Under the pieces are notes generated by a model. The model saw nothing but the letters and a program-made list of their open reading frames with translations, did not search any database and was not told where the DNA came from. Positions 45,488 to 54,407 of a DNA stretch of 64,000 bases are shown here, piece by piece. The position numbers and the translations under genes were made by a program. The stretch lies in assembly GCF_013407955.1 (NCBI RefSeq), contig NZ_JACCBU010000001.1:434001-498000 (forward strand). Direction: 5' to 3'. The stretch comes from Microlunatus parietis (GTDB taxonomy: Bacteria > Actinomycetota > Actinomycetes > Propionibacteriales > Propionibacteriaceae). Position 1 is the stretch's first letter. Every line of letters starts with the position of its first letter.

Positions 45488-46495
45488 TCATCCGGAGGCG
45501 GCGGCCCGGAGGCTGAGGTCGGTGGCGATCCTGGTCGCGGCCAGCCCGTCCCAGCCGGTCGGCAGCAGGTCGCTCGCTCCCGTGGCCAGGGCGTCGGCGA
45601 ACGCGGCGTACATGCCGTCGAAGGACTTCTCGGGTGACCAGTGCAGGTCGCGGATCCCGTCCCGGCCGATCGCGACGAACTCGCGTTCCTCGCGGCGGTA
45701 GCGCAGCACGCCCTCGCTGCCGATCACCTCGTAGCTGAAGGTCGGCCGGGTGGCCGGCGCCGTGTGCCCGTACGCGATGCTGATCTCGATCATGACCTGG
45801 CAGCCGTCGACGTCGAGGTGGGCGACCAGGTGGTCCGGCGTCTCCCGGCCCTCGACCCGGATGCCGATCACCGACGTCGGCACCGGCTCGCCGCCGAGCC
45901 ACCAGCGGGCGAGGTCGATCTGGTGCACGCCGCAGTCGATCATCGGGCCGCCCTCGGCGATCCGGCCCTCGCGGCGCTCGTTGATGCCGGTGAAGTGCTC
46001 CCGGTCGGCGAAGGCGCCGTGCAGATCCCAGAGGTAGATCAGCCGCAGCGCCCGCGGCTTGCCCACGGCGCCCTCGCCGAGCAGCCGGCGGATCTCCAGC
46101 GCCGCCGGTGCGAACCGGTACGTGAAGCCGACGTAGAGCGGTTGCCCGGCCTGTTCCATCAGCTCGATCGTCCGCACCGAGCCCGCCTCGTCCAGCGTGA
46201 GGGGCTTCTCGCAGAGCACCGGCAGCCGGTGTTCCGCGGCCCAGGCGAGGTGTTCCTCGTGCAGTGGCGCCGGCGAGGTGATCACGAGCGCGTCCAGGTC
46301 GGCATCCACCAGCTCGCCGAGCGACGTGCACGGGCGGGCGCCGGTCGCGTCCGAGACCTCGGCCAGCCGGTCGCGGTCGACCTCGCAGACGGCCGCGAGC
46401 TCGAGGTCGTGCGTCCTCAGAATGGCCGGCAAGTGGCCGTACTGGGCGACCGCGCCGCAGCCGATCACGCCGATCCGCTTCGAATTCACCGGCAC
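45488..46495 (-). CDS. Gfo/Idh/MocA-family oxidoreductase
   Basis: A 335-residue NAD(P)-dependent sugar/inositol-type dehydrogenase. N-terminal Rossmann motif IGVIGCGAVAQYGHLP, the family's CEKPLTL motif near residue 95, and the C-terminal domain with GGPMIDCGVHQIDLARWW containing the likely catalytic Asp/His. Substrate unknown. GTG 46495 with ggaagga upstream. A type A repeat lies between its start and yebC. Confidence 0.88.
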   Translation of the reverse strand: MPVNSKRIGVIGCGAVAQYGHLPAILRTHDLELAAVCEVDRDRLAEVSDATGARPCTSLGELVDADLDALVITSPAPLHEEHLAWAAEHRLPVLCEKPLTLDEAGSVRTIELMEQAGQPLYVGFTYRFAPAALEIRRLLGEGAVGKPRALRLIYLWDLHGAFADREHFTGINERREGRIAEGGPMIDCGVHQIDLARWWLGGEPVPTSVIGIRVEGRETPDHLVAHLDVDGCQVMIEISIAYGHTAPATRPTFSYEVIGSEGVLRYRREEREFVAIGRDGIRDLHWSPEKSFDGMYAAFADALATGASDLLPTGWDGLAATRIATDLSLRAAASG

Positions 46496-46520
46496 CGCGG
46501 GAAGTCCTTCCGATGCTGCC

Positions 46521-46580
46521 GAGTAGTCACTTCTGCAGCGACACGCCGTCAGAACGCCTGCTTTTGTGACCGGTCAGCGG
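46521..46580 (+). repeat. Type A dispersed palindromic element, copy 2
   Basis: Left end GTAGTCACTTCTGCAGCGAC (the outer arm has drifted), core GCAGCGACACGCCG, right arm TTTTGTGACCGGTCAGCGG. Located in the 99-bp space between the oxidoreductase start and the yebC stop, in the same orientation as copy 1. Confidence 0.88.
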
Positions 46581-46594
46581 TAGGTGGTGGGGGT

Positions 46595-47353
46595 TCAGGC
46601 GTCGACGAGGGCTTCGTCGGGGGCGTCGAAGTTCGCGTAGACGTTCTGCACGTCGTCGGAATCCTCCAGCGCCTCGATGATCTTGAACACCTTCTCCGCC
46701 GTCGGCACGTCGATCTCCTGGGTGAACGACGGCACGAACGACACCTCGGCCGACTCGTAGTCGAGCCCGGCCTCCTGGACCGCGGTCCGGACCTGGACCA
46801 GGTCGTTCGGGTCGGTGATGATCTCGAAGTTCTCGCCGAGGTCGTTGACCTCCTCCGGCCCGGCCTCGAGGGTCGCCTCCAGCAGGTCGTCCTCGGAGAG
46901 CGTCTTGCCCTCCTGCTCCTTGCCGACGATGACCACGCCCTTGCGGTTGAACATCCGGGCGGTCGAGCCGACGTCGGCCATGGTGCCGCCGTTGCGGGTG
47001 ACCGCGACCCGGACGTCGGAGGCGGACCGGTTCCGGTTGTCGGTCAGGCACTCGATCAGCAGCGCCACGCCGGCCGGACCGTACGCCTCGTACATCAGCG
47101 TCTCGTAGTCCGTGCCGCCACCCTCGGCGCCCGAGCCGCGCTTGACGGCGCGGTCGATGTTGTCGTTCGGCACCGACGACTTCTTGGCCTTCTGGATCGC
47201 GTCGTACAACGTCGGGTTGCCGGCCGGGTCACCGCCGCCGACCCGGGCCGCCACCTCGATGTTCTTGATCAGCTTGGCGAACAGCTTGCCCCGCCGTGCA
47301 TCGATCACGGCCTTCTTGTGCTTGGTGGTTGCCCACTTGGAATGACCCGACAT
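46595..47353 (-). CDS. yebC: YebC/PmpR-family protein
   Basis: A 252-residue YebC-family protein: start [20 protein letters not shown], then [39 protein letters not shown], and the C-terminal [10 protein letters not shown]. Members were described as transcriptional regulators and recently as ribosome-associated factors for proline-rich stalling. In most actinobacteria it is directly upstream of ruvC; the two are 7.8 kb apart here. Full length. Confidence 0.95.
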   Translation of the reverse strand: MSGHSKWATTKHKKAVIDARRGKLFAKLIKNIEVAARVGGGDPAGNPTLYDAIQKAKKSSVPNDNIDRAVKRGSGAEGGGTDYETLMYEAYGPAGVALLIECLTDNRNRSASDVRVAVTRNGGTMADVGSTARMFNRKGVVIVGKEQEGKTLSEDDLLEATLEAGPEEVNDLGENFEIITDPNDLVQVRTAVQEAGLDYESAEVSFVPSFTQEIDVPTAEKVFKIIEALEDSDDVQNVYANFDAPDEALVDA

Positions 47354-47363
47354 GCAGCCGATC

Positions 47364-48410
47364 CTAATCCGAATCCGCGGTCGGCTGCTCGGGGCCGCGC
47401 TGCTCCAGCTTCGCGTACATGACGATCGTGCTGGACGCCGTGTAGCCGAGCTCCGGGTACAGGTTGATGCTGCCGGTCGGGCTGTCGGAGTCGACGCCGA
47501 TCCCGGCGCCGTCCAGGCCGGCCTCCGCGAACGACGTCATCGAGGCGGTCAGCAGGGCCCGGGCGATGCCACGGCCGCGGAACGCGTGCCGTACCCCGAG
47601 CCGTTCGGTCCAGCCCTCCGAGAAGCCCTGCTCCTCCCAGTCCTGCTCGTAGGCGGAGTTGATGGCGTAGCCGGCCACCTCGCTGGTCGCCGCGTCCAGC
47701 GCCACCCAGGACCAGCTCGGCCGGGCCACCGACCGGCTCAGCTGGTCCTCCCACGGCCCGCGCGCCACCGGCTGCGAACCCCAGTGGTCGGCGAACGCGT
47801 CGTTGTGGGCGAGCCGGACCGCCTCGGAAAGCTTCTTGCTGTACGGGACCAGCCGGATCCCGTCCGGAGCGGGGCCGGCCGGCGGCGGCACCGGCCGACC
47901 GTCGGGTCCCTTCTCGAACGTCAGGCCCATGTCGGCGAACCAGCGCACCGGTTCCAGCCCGGCCGCCCGGTAGAGGCGCTGGTGCACCTCCAGCTTCTCG
48001 TCGACGTACGCGGTCAGCTGCAGTGGTCCCATCGGCGGCGCGTAGGTCTCGTCGTACCACTCGCGGGCCCGGTCCAGTTGCCAGGCGAGCACCTGCCGGC
48101 CGATCGTCTGGCTCCGCCAGCCGGGATGCACGCCGCCGGTCAGGTAGACCCGGCGCGGGTCGACGTCGGTGGCCACCGGATGATTCCAGGCGTACGCGAC
48201 CGCCATGTCGCCGCCGTCCCGGCCGAGCAGGGTGTCGGCGCTCGGGCTGGTCTCGGCGCCGACGAACGCGTCCGCGAGGGCGTCCATGCTGTGCCGCTCG
48301 CTCGGCTCGTCGAGATGCTCGATCGCGGTCAGCAGCGCGCCCAGATCATCCAGGTCGGCCGGGGTGATGGGTTGCCAGGTCAGGCCGTCGATGGCCGGCT
48401 GGTCTACCAC
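47364..48410 (-). CDS. Tandem GNAT-domain acetyltransferase
   Basis: A 348-residue protein with two GNAT halves. The N-terminal half contains [19 protein letters not shown] and the C-terminal half [19 protein letters not shown] with a well-preserved acetyl-CoA loop. The layout recalls mycothiol synthase (MshD)-like duplicated GNATs, but the sequence does not single out MshD. GTG 48410 is chosen because aaggagcaca lies directly before it; the open frame extends 33 bp further. It reads toward yebC with a 10-bp gap. Confidence 0.83.
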   Translation of the reverse strand: MVDQPAIDGLTWQPITPADLDDLGALLTAIEHLDEPSERHSMDALADAFVGAETSPSADTLLGRDGGDMAVAYAWNHPVATDVDPRRVYLTGGVHPGWRSQTIGRQVLAWQLDRAREWYDETYAPPMGPLQLTAYVDEKLEVHQRLYRAAGLEPVRWFADMGLTFEKGPDGRPVPPPAGPAPDGIRLVPYSKKLSEAVRLAHNDAFADHWGSQPVARGPWEDQLSRSVARPSWSWVALDAATSEVAGYAINSAYEQDWEEQGFSEGWTERLGVRHAFRGRGIARALLTASMTSFAEAGLDGAGIGVDSDSPTGSINLYPELGYTASSTIVMYAKLEQRGPEQPTADSD

Positions 48411-48488
48411 TGTGCTCCTTACCTGCTCGGGGATGGGCGGCACGCGGGAAGCTGCACTCTTCGGCGAGTGGCCGTGCCGGGTCTCTGC

Positions 48489-49142
48489 TCAGCGTTGCCA
48501 GATCCGCCCGCCCGGGCGCGGACCGCCGAGCAGCGGCGGCTCGGTCTGCTGCCAGGTCCGGCGCCAGCCGCGGACGGCCGGTGCCTCGGCGGCGGCGGGA
48601 AGCCCGTCGGCTTGCCGTCGCCGTACGGTCCACCAGGTGGCGGCGTCCTCGGCGACCAGGGCGTCGATCGCCTCCACCGTCCGAGCGGCCAGCGCCAAGG
48701 GCGCCTCGCCGACCCGCGGTTCCAGCGGCGTCCCGTACCGGAGGACGACGCGGGGCCGGCCCGGGACCGGACGGATCCGGCCCGGCTCGATCGCCGCGAC
48801 ACTGCCCCGCACGCCGACCGGGATGATCGGCACCCGGAACCGTGCCGCGATCGCGGCGATCGCCTGGTCGGCGGTCGCGACGACGTTCCAGTCGCGGTCC
48901 AGCAGCCCGGGCGCCTGGCCGGCGTCGGCCACCGGCACGGTGCGGCGGCGCAGCGACCGCGGCAGCCCGGCCACCGCGAGCTGGCGATCCGCCCGGGATC
49001 CGTCGCCGACCAGGAACACCAGCGGGCCGGTCCGGTCGCGCAGTTCGGCGGACCCGTACGTCTCGAGGGCGAGGCCGGCCCGCAAGGCCGGCCGGAGCAG
49101 CGTCTGGTAGGCGACCTCGACGGCCCCGGCGACGCTGTTCAC
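48489..49142 (-). CDS. PlsC-like acyltransferase homologue lacking the HX4D motif
   Basis: A 217-residue protein resembling 1-acylglycerol-phosphate acyltransferases in overall order: hydrophobic start, LVFLVGDGSRADRQLAVAGL where PlsC proteins have the NHxSxxD motif, and FRVPIIPVGVRGS, which matches the conserved PlsC segment for the substrate site. The catalytic His is absent (GDGSRADRQ), so it may be inactive, use another mechanism, or belong to a diverged family. GTG 49142 overlaps the stop of the LarA-like gene (GTGA). Last gene of the priA to acyltransferase run. Confidence 0.6.
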   Translation of the reverse strand: MNSVAGAVEVAYQTLLRPALRAGLALETYGSAELRDRTGPLVFLVGDGSRADRQLAVAGLPRSLRRRTVPVADAGQAPGLLDRDWNVVATADQAIAAIAARFRVPIIPVGVRGSVAAIEPGRIRPVPGRPRVVLRYGTPLEPRVGEAPLALAARTVEAIDALVAEDAATWWTVRRRQADGLPAAAEAPAVRGWRRTWQQTEPPLLGGPRPGGRIWQR

Positions 49143-50668
49143 GTGACCTCCGCGAGAAGCCGCGGCGGACTGTGCAGGTAGCTGATCGTCGGGTCCGAAC
49201 CGACCGACGCGGCGGTCATCTCCAGCGCGTCGGCCAGGCTGGATGCGGCCCGGAAGCCCATCCGGGCCACCGTGCTCCGGTCGCCGCCGACCCAGACCAC
49301 GTCGGACAGCCGGGCGGTCGCCGCGGTCACCTCGGCCCAGGTCAGGAACGGATGGACGCCGTGGAACGCGTGGCTGGTCCGGTACAGGTGCCGGTACCAC
49401 TCGTCGGTGGCGAACCGGCCGAACGCCTCCGGGGTCACGCCGGTCGGCAGCACCTCGTCGAAGAAGTCGACGTAGGACGGGTGGTGCAGCGGCGAGAACT
49501 CGCTCCGCGCCGGGTGGTAGAGGATCACCGCGCCGCCGTCGCGGACCACCGGCTTGCCGGTCGCCGCGCCGAGCGTGCCGACCAGCCCGGACCAGGCGGC
49601 CAGGATCGGGTTGGTCACCGAGCCGAGGCTGCCCGGTCCGGCCTGGGGCACGCCGACCACGGCGACGTCCGCCTGGCCGCCGACCTCGACCAACTGCTGT
49701 GCCCGTACGGTCTCGGCCGCCGCGTCCGCCACCAGGGCCGGGTCGCCGGCGGCCACGCTCACCACGCCGTACCCGCCGGGCAGGTTGCCGGCCAGGCTGC
49801 GGCGGAGCTTGGCCGGGACCAGGGAGAGTCCCTGCCGGAGCCCGTACGCGCGGGCCTGTTCGCGCAGGCTCCATTCCCACTCGCGCTTGCCGAGAAATTC
49901 CACCGGTGCGCCGAACGTGCGGTTGTCCAGGACCGCGTCGACGGCGAACGCGGTCACCGCGCCGCCGACCAGCCGGGCGACCGACTCGCCGTCCGGGCCG
50001 GTCAGGCCGGTGATCGTCGCGGTCGAGCCGAGGCTGGCGGCCAGCCAGTGACCGAGGCTGCCCTCCGGGATGTCGAACGCCGGCGCCGGCTGCCCGGCGA
50101 CCCGGACCACGACCACCAGGTCGGACTCGACGACCCGCCGGTCGATCCGTACCGTCAGCGTGTCGGACACCGATCCGATGGCGGTCAGCCGGTTCTCGTC
50201 CTCGGCGTCGTGGTTGCGCAACAGCCCGTCGCCGACGAAGGAGCGGTACACCCGCTCGCCGACCAGGCGGCGCAGTTCGGCGCCGGTCAGCCGGCGCCGC
50301 AGGCCGGTGCCGACGATCACCTCGACGTCGTCGACGCCGGCGTCGGCCGCCCGGCTGAGCACCTCCTCGACGATCACGCCGCGGACATCGGGATCCGGCA
50401 TCGACGGCACCGGGACGCTGAGGTCCTCGACGACGACGGTGAGCCTGCTGTCCGGCCGGAGCCGGGCCGCCAGCGGATCACCGCCGAGCGGCTGGTCCAG
50501 CGTCCGGCCGACCTCGCCCCGGACGTCGGCCAGGGTGGGCAGCGGATCGGGTGGGTAGACCACCTTGGCGCCGAGGGGGAACAACTGACGCACCACAGTG
50601 TCGCCGGAGTGGACGACGAGCGGCGGCGTGCGTTCGTCGACCTCGAGCACGAAGCCGGGACGGGCCAT
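49139..50668 (-). CDS. LarA-like (DUF2088) protein
   Basis: A 509-residue protein related to the N-terminal domain of nickel-pincer lactate racemase LarA. Recognisable are VVVEDLSVPVPSMPD (in place of the DxTRP motif), VIVGTGLRRRLTGAELRRL (in place of ATGxHRPxT, so the usual His is Arg) and LLRNHDAED. The C-terminal half has GGYGVVSVAAGDPALV and a GG-rich region. Loss of these residues makes lactate racemase activity doubtful. It lies 58 bp after the reductase-HAD fusion and overlaps the acyltransferase-like gene, so the three probably act together. Confidence 0.7.
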   Translation of the reverse strand: MARPGFVLEVDERTPPLVVHSGDTVVRQLFPLGAKVVYPPDPLPTLADVRGEVGRTLDQPLGGDPLAARLRPDSRLTVVVEDLSVPVPSMPDPDVRGVIVEEVLSRAADAGVDDVEVIVGTGLRRRLTGAELRRLVGERVYRSFVGDGLLRNHDAEDENRLTAIGSVSDTLTVRIDRRVVESDLVVVVRVAGQPAPAFDIPEGSLGHWLAASLGSTATITGLTGPDGESVARLVGGAVTAFAVDAVLDNRTFGAPVEFLGKREWEWSLREQARAYGLRQGLSLVPAKLRRSLAGNLPGGYGVVSVAAGDPALVADAAAETVRAQQLVEVGGQADVAVVGVPQAGPGSLGSVTNPILAAWSGLVGTLGAATGKPVVRDGGAVILYHPARSEFSPLHHPSYVDFFDEVLPTGVTPEAFGRFATDEWYRHLYRTSHAFHGVHPFLTWAEVTAATARLSDVVWVGGDRSTVARMGFRAASSLADALEMTAASVGSDPTISYLHSPPRLLAEVT

Positions 50669-50726
50669 CTCTAACGTTCTCCCCTGTAGTTCGTCTGTTC
50701 CATGATCGGTTGCGGTACGCGAGCCG

Positions 50727-53069
50727 TCACTGCTGTGGCCCGGGCAGCGTCCAGCGCGAGTTCTCGGGCCTGATCCTCCATTCCACCACCGACCACTGGT
50801 TCGCGGCAGCAGCGCGCATCAACGCGATGTCGGGTGTCACCGCGACCGCGTTGCCGACCGCGGTCAGCATCGGCAGGTCGGAGTGGGAGTCGGCGTAGGC
50901 GTAGCTCTTGGCCAGGTCGATCCCGTGCGTGTCGGCGTAGTGCCGCAGCCAGGCCGGCCGGGACTCGCCGACCAGCGGCGGGCCGGTCAGGAAGCCGGTG
51001 CAGCGGCCGTCGGCGTCGGTGGCCAGCTCGGCGGCGACGATCTCGTCGAACAGCGGCCGCAGCGGCCGGGTCAGCGGCGCCACCACGCCGGTGATCAGGA
51101 TCGTCGTGTGCCCGGCGGCCCGGTGTGCCCGGACCCGCCGTACCGCCTCGGGCGAGAGCCGGCTCAGGATGTGCGGGGCCAGGTCGTGGTCGATGTGCTC
51201 CTCGAGCGCGGCCAGGTCGGCGCCGGCGTAGCGGCGGTACACGGCGCGGAGGAAGCTGCCGCGGTCCCGGCGCTCGGTACGCAGGTAGGCCGGCAGCCGG
51301 CGCAGCACCCGACCGACCTCGGCCAGCTGGGCCGACCGAGACAACTCCGGCAACCGGGTCCACAGATACTGCTCGATCACGTTCGTCGACATGATCGTGC
51401 CGTCCAGGTCGAACACGGCCAGCGCCGACGAGCCCGCGGTGTCCTTGGACAGGTCGCGCATCGTCGTCGCCCGGTTGCCGCGCTTGCGGCGCAGCGCGTC
51501 CATCCGGCGCACCGGGGCCGTGATCGACGGGCAGTGCACCTCTTCCAGGTACGTGGTCCAGTCGAACACCGACGTGTCGAAGGCGAACGAGTCCAGGTCG
51601 TCGGCGTGCAGCGCACCGTGCAGGGAGAGCGTGTTGTCGTCGACGAAGTGCAACTCGGACTGGGCGTACTCGTTGTAGAGCGACAGGTACTTGCGCAGGA
51701 AGTCGAGCCGGCCGCGGGTCCGGTCCAGGCCCTTGGCCATGGTCCGGGTCCGGTTCGACCGCGGGGCGAGCGACAGCACCCGGTCGGCGACCTTGTGCGC
51801 GCGTTCGGAGGTGGACAGCAGCCGCTCCACCGACGCCGCGCCCGGGAACTTCCACTGCGGCAGGTGGGCCGCGCCGCGGGCGCCGCCGACGAACGGGTGC
51901 GCGGTGAAGTAGGCCCGGACGTGGCCGTACAGGTCCTTGAAGGTGAGCGCGTTCCGGGCGCCGGACGAGACGTGGTAGAACTCCGGCTCGCCGACCTCGG
52001 GCTCGGTCGCGGCGACCGCGATGATCGCGTTGACCACGTGATCGCAGGGCACGATGTCGACGACGGAGTCCGGTGAGGCCGGGAACTCGGGCAGCTCGCC
52101 GCGGCCGTACGCGAGGATCAGCGGCTCCGCCATCTTGAAGCCCTCGATCCAGCCCGGGTACGGGTGCAGCCAACTCGACTCGACGATCGACGGGCGGACC
52201 ACGGAGACCCGGATGCCGGCCGCGTGATCGGCGACGGCCCGCTCCCCCAGCGCCTTGGTGAACGTGTAGACGTCGGTCCAGCCCAGCGAACGGGCCCGCT
52301 CCGTACCGGCCTTGACCAGTTCGGCGGTGACCCATTCCTTGCGGCGCCGCTCGGTGTCCTCCGCGGTGGTCAGGAAGCCCGCCGCGCGGTGCTCCCGCTC
52401 GGCCTCCTTGCGCAGCTTGGCCAGCCGGTCCGAGGTCCGCGACTCGGCCTCGATCAGATCCCGCATCGCCAGCCCGGCCTCGGTCTCGGCCCGGTAGTCG
52501 ATGTCGTGCGCGTGCTGCGCCTCCGGGATCACGCCACGCCGCCGGCCGGCCGTGTAGGCGGTGGAGATGTGCACGTAGTGCGGCAGTTTGGTCAGCGTGC
52601 CGTCGGGACCGGTGTTGGCCTCGATCAGCCGGTCGATCAGCGCCGTCGTGCCGAGCACGTTGGTCGTGAAGGCCTGGTCGATCGGAGGGTCGAACGACAC
52701 GTCGCCGGCGGAGTGGATCACCACATCGATGCCGGCCGGCAGTTCCGGCACGTTCGGCAGGTCGCCCTCGACGACGATCACCCGGGCGTCCAGCAACTCC
52801 TCGGCACCGCCGGCCGCATCGCGCAGGTCGCTGAAGATCTTCTTCTTGAGCAGCGTCAGGATCCGGTCCCGGCCGCTGGCCGACCGCTTCCGCCGGACCA
52901 GCACGGCCGCCTTCGTGTCCGGCAGCTCGGTGAGGATCTTCCAGAGCAGGTGCTCGCCGATGAAGCCGGTGACGCCGGTGACCAGCACCGTCATGCCGGC
53001 CAGCCGCTCCCGCAGCCGTAGCCCGCCGAGCGGGGACGGGCCCGCGGCGGTCTCGGTGAGCTGGGTCAT
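50727..53069 (-). CDS. Fusion: fatty-acyl-reductase-type SDR plus HAD-IB phosphatase
   Basis: A 780-residue two-domain protein. Residues about 25-390 form an extended SDR of the NAD_binding_4 (male-sterility/fatty acyl-CoA reductase) type: [37 protein letters not shown] and YTFTKALGE (Tyr/Lys). About 400-520 is a linker rich in Arg/Asp with an FAR-C-like part. About 540-755 is a HAD-IB domain: [20 protein letters not shown] and [11 protein letters not shown]. The combination suggests reduction of an acyl thioester and removal of a phosphate in a lipid pathway. ATG 53069 overlaps the priA stop (ATGA). Confidence 0.82.
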   Translation of the reverse strand: MTQLTETAAGPSPLGGLRLRERLAGMTVLVTGVTGFIGEHLLWKILTELPDTKAAVLVRRKRSASGRDRILTLLKKKIFSDLRDAAGGAEELLDARVIVVEGDLPNVPELPAGIDVVIHSAGDVSFDPPIDQAFTTNVLGTTALIDRLIEANTGPDGTLTKLPHYVHISTAYTAGRRRGVIPEAQHAHDIDYRAETEAGLAMRDLIEAESRTSDRLAKLRKEAEREHRAAGFLTTAEDTERRRKEWVTAELVKAGTERARSLGWTDVYTFTKALGERAVADHAAGIRVSVVRPSIVESSWLHPYPGWIEGFKMAEPLILAYGRGELPEFPASPDSVVDIVPCDHVVNAIIAVAATEPEVGEPEFYHVSSGARNALTFKDLYGHVRAYFTAHPFVGGARGAAHLPQWKFPGAASVERLLSTSERAHKVADRVLSLAPRSNRTRTMAKGLDRTRGRLDFLRKYLSLYNEYAQSELHFVDDNTLSLHGALHADDLDSFAFDTSVFDWTTYLEEVHCPSITAPVRRMDALRRKRGNRATTMRDLSKDTAGSSALAVFDLDGTIMSTNVIEQYLWTRLPELSRSAQLAEVGRVLRRLPAYLRTERRDRGSFLRAVYRRYAGADLAALEEHIDHDLAPHILSRLSPEAVRRVRAHRAAGHTTILITGVVAPLTRPLRPLFDEIVAAELATDADGRCTGFLTGPPLVGESRPAWLRHYADTHGIDLAKSYAYADSHSDLPMLTAVGNAVAVTPDIALMRAAAANQWSVVEWRIRPENSRWTLPGPQQ

Positions 53070-53851
53070 GAAACCGGTCCGCTCGCCCTCGCGCCCTGAG
53101 CCGCACCCTCCGCGCCCTGAGCCTGTCGAAGGGCCTCGGGCAGCGTGAAGTTGCCCACGTACAGGGCGGTGCCGATGATCGCGCCCTCGACACCCTCGGA
53201 CACCAGTCCGGTCAGCGCGGTGATGTCGTCCAGGCTGGAGATGCCGCCGCTGGCGATCACCGCCGCTTCGGTACGGGAGCAGACGTCCCGCAACAGGTCG
53301 AGGTTGGGCCCGGCCAGCATGCCGTCGGAGGCGACGTCGGTGACCACGTAACGGGCGCAGCCGGCGGCGTTCAGCCGGTCCAGCGTCTCGTACAGCTCGC
53401 CGCCCTCCTCGGTCCAGCCGCGCGCGGCCAGCCGGGTGCCGCGGACGTCCAGGCCGATCGCGATCTGCTCGCCGTGGTCGGCGATGATCTCGGTGCACCA
53501 GTCCGGCCGCTCCAGCGCCGCGGTGCCGATGTTGACCCGGGCGCAGCCGGTGGAGAGGGCACGGGTCAGGCTCGCGTCGTCCCGGATCCCGCCGGACAGC
53601 TCGACCTTCAGGTTCGGATGATCATCGGCGAGGCCGGCGATCACGTCGGCGATCAGCGCCGCGTTGTCGCCGCGGCCGAACGCCGCGTCAAGATCGACCA
53701 GGTGGATCCACTCGGCCCCCGCCTCGGCCCACCGCCGCGCCGCCGCCTTCGGCTCCCCGAACCGCTTCTCCGTGCCCGCCTTGCCCTGCACGAGTTGCAC
53801 GGCCTGTCCTCCGGCCACGTCGACCGCCGGTAGCAGCACCAAAGAATCCAC
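53066..53851 (-). CDS. priA: Phosphoribosyl isomerase A (HisA/TrpF type)
   Basis: A 261-residue TIM barrel of the actinobacterial PriA group: [58 protein letters not shown] (second catalytic Asp) and [11 protein letters not shown]. PriA isomerises both the histidine and the tryptophan intermediates. No other his or trp gene is adjacent. The last 20 or so residues ([16 protein letters not shown]) are not conserved; they are encoded by GAGCCTGTCGAAG-type repeats at 53095-53132. The stop overlaps the start of the reductase-HAD fusion. Confidence 0.92.
   Translation of the reverse strand: MDSLVLLPAVDVAGGQAVQLVQGKAGTEKRFGEPKAAARRWAEAGAEWIHLVDLDAAFGRGDNAALIADVIAGLADDHPNLKVELSGGIRDDASLTRALSTGCARVNIGTAALERPDWCTEIIADHGEQIAIGLDVRGTRLAARGWTEEGGELYETLDRLNAAGCARYVVTDVASDGMLAGPNLDLLRDVCSRTEAAVIASGGISSLDDITALTGLVSEGVEGAIIGTALYVGNFTLPEALRQAQGAEGAAQGARASGPVS
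53095..53132 (+). repeat. Double CCCTGAGCCTGTCGAAGGGC repeat inside the priA 3' end
   Basis: A partial unit (CCCTGAGCC) followed by a complete CCCTGAGCCTGTCGAAGGGC. The insertion extends priA beyond its normal end and places the start of the next gene after it, without breaking the ATGA overlap. Confidence 0.75.
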
Positions 53852-53916
53852 GCGCCAGACCCTATCTTCCCGCTCACCCTGATCAGCAATCCGTCCACCC
53901 TGAACCGACCCAGTAT

Positions 53917-53977
53917 CCGCCGACCGGTCACAAAAGAAGCCGTTCTGGCGGCGTGTCGCTGCACAAGTGACCGGTCG
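53917..53977 (-). repeat. Type A dispersed palindromic element, copy 3
   Basis: Reverse orientation. Ends CCGCCGACCGGTCAC and AGTGACCGGTCG, core CGGCGTGTCGCTGC. It lies 66 bp upstream of priA, in its promoter region. Confidence 0.88.
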
Positions 53978-54040
53978 ATGCGCTCGGGGCGGACGCAAGG
54001 GACGCAATCCCACGTGCGCGGAGCGCCGGGGAAGTCGTAG

Positions 54041-54165
54041 CCGGGGCGCACGCCGGTACCGGGGGTGCGACTTCGGCCTGCCCACCACTGCGGATCGTGC
54101 GGAGCTCGCGGCCGGGGCGCACGCCGGTGCCGGGGGTGACCTCGGCCCACCACCACTACCGATCG
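54041..54165. repeat. 71-bp tandem duplication
   Basis: CCGGGGCGCACGCCGGT starts at 54041 and again at 54112. Similarity continues through GGGGGTG, CTCGGCC, CCACCAC and GATCGTG. The second copy runs straight into type B element copy 3. No gene is seen in 53980-54165. Confidence 0.8.
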
Positions 54166-54244
54166 TGTCGCGATTCCTCCTCAGGTCGAGCACTGCCGCG
54201 TGGCAATCGCCCGGAGTGCTCCGTCCGTGGAGGAATAGCGACAG
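54166..54244. repeat. Type B inverted-repeat element, copy 3
   Basis: TGTCGCGATTCCTCCTCAGG on the left, CCGTGGAGGAATAGCGACAG on the right, core CCGCGTGGCAATCGC. Best preserved together with copy 1. Confidence 0.85.
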
Positions 54245-54316
54245 CGACCGACCCGAACTCACCCGTCGTACGACTCCCGGTGCCAACCTCGACACCACAG
54301 AGGCCCGGGAGCACTC

Positions 54317-54406
54317 CTACTGCGCCGCCCGTCGCCGGAACACCGTCACGACTGCCCCGGCGACGGCCACGACGATGGCGACGACCGCCCCTCCCAGCTG
54401 CGACAC
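54317..54406 (-). CDS. Small single-helix membrane protein (29 residues)
   Basis: A 29-codon frame starting with GTG one nucleotide after the vWA gene stop and ending with TAG. It encodes MSQLGGAVVAIVVAVAGAV followed by VTVFRRRAAQ: one hydrophobic helix with a basic tail, which by the positive-inside rule would place the C-terminus in the cytoplasm. The 1-nt spacing suggests translational coupling to the vWA protein. Too short for family assignment; real status rests on its position and clear membrane-protein composition. Confidence 0.5.
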   Translation of the reverse strand: MSQLGGAVVAIVVAVAGAVVTVFRRRAAQ

Positions 54407-54407
54407 G

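Noticed and set aside
50671-53193. Second long frame across the reductase-HAD gene
   Set aside because: Arg/Pro-rich shadow in another frame; the real frame has the Rossmann and HAD motifs.
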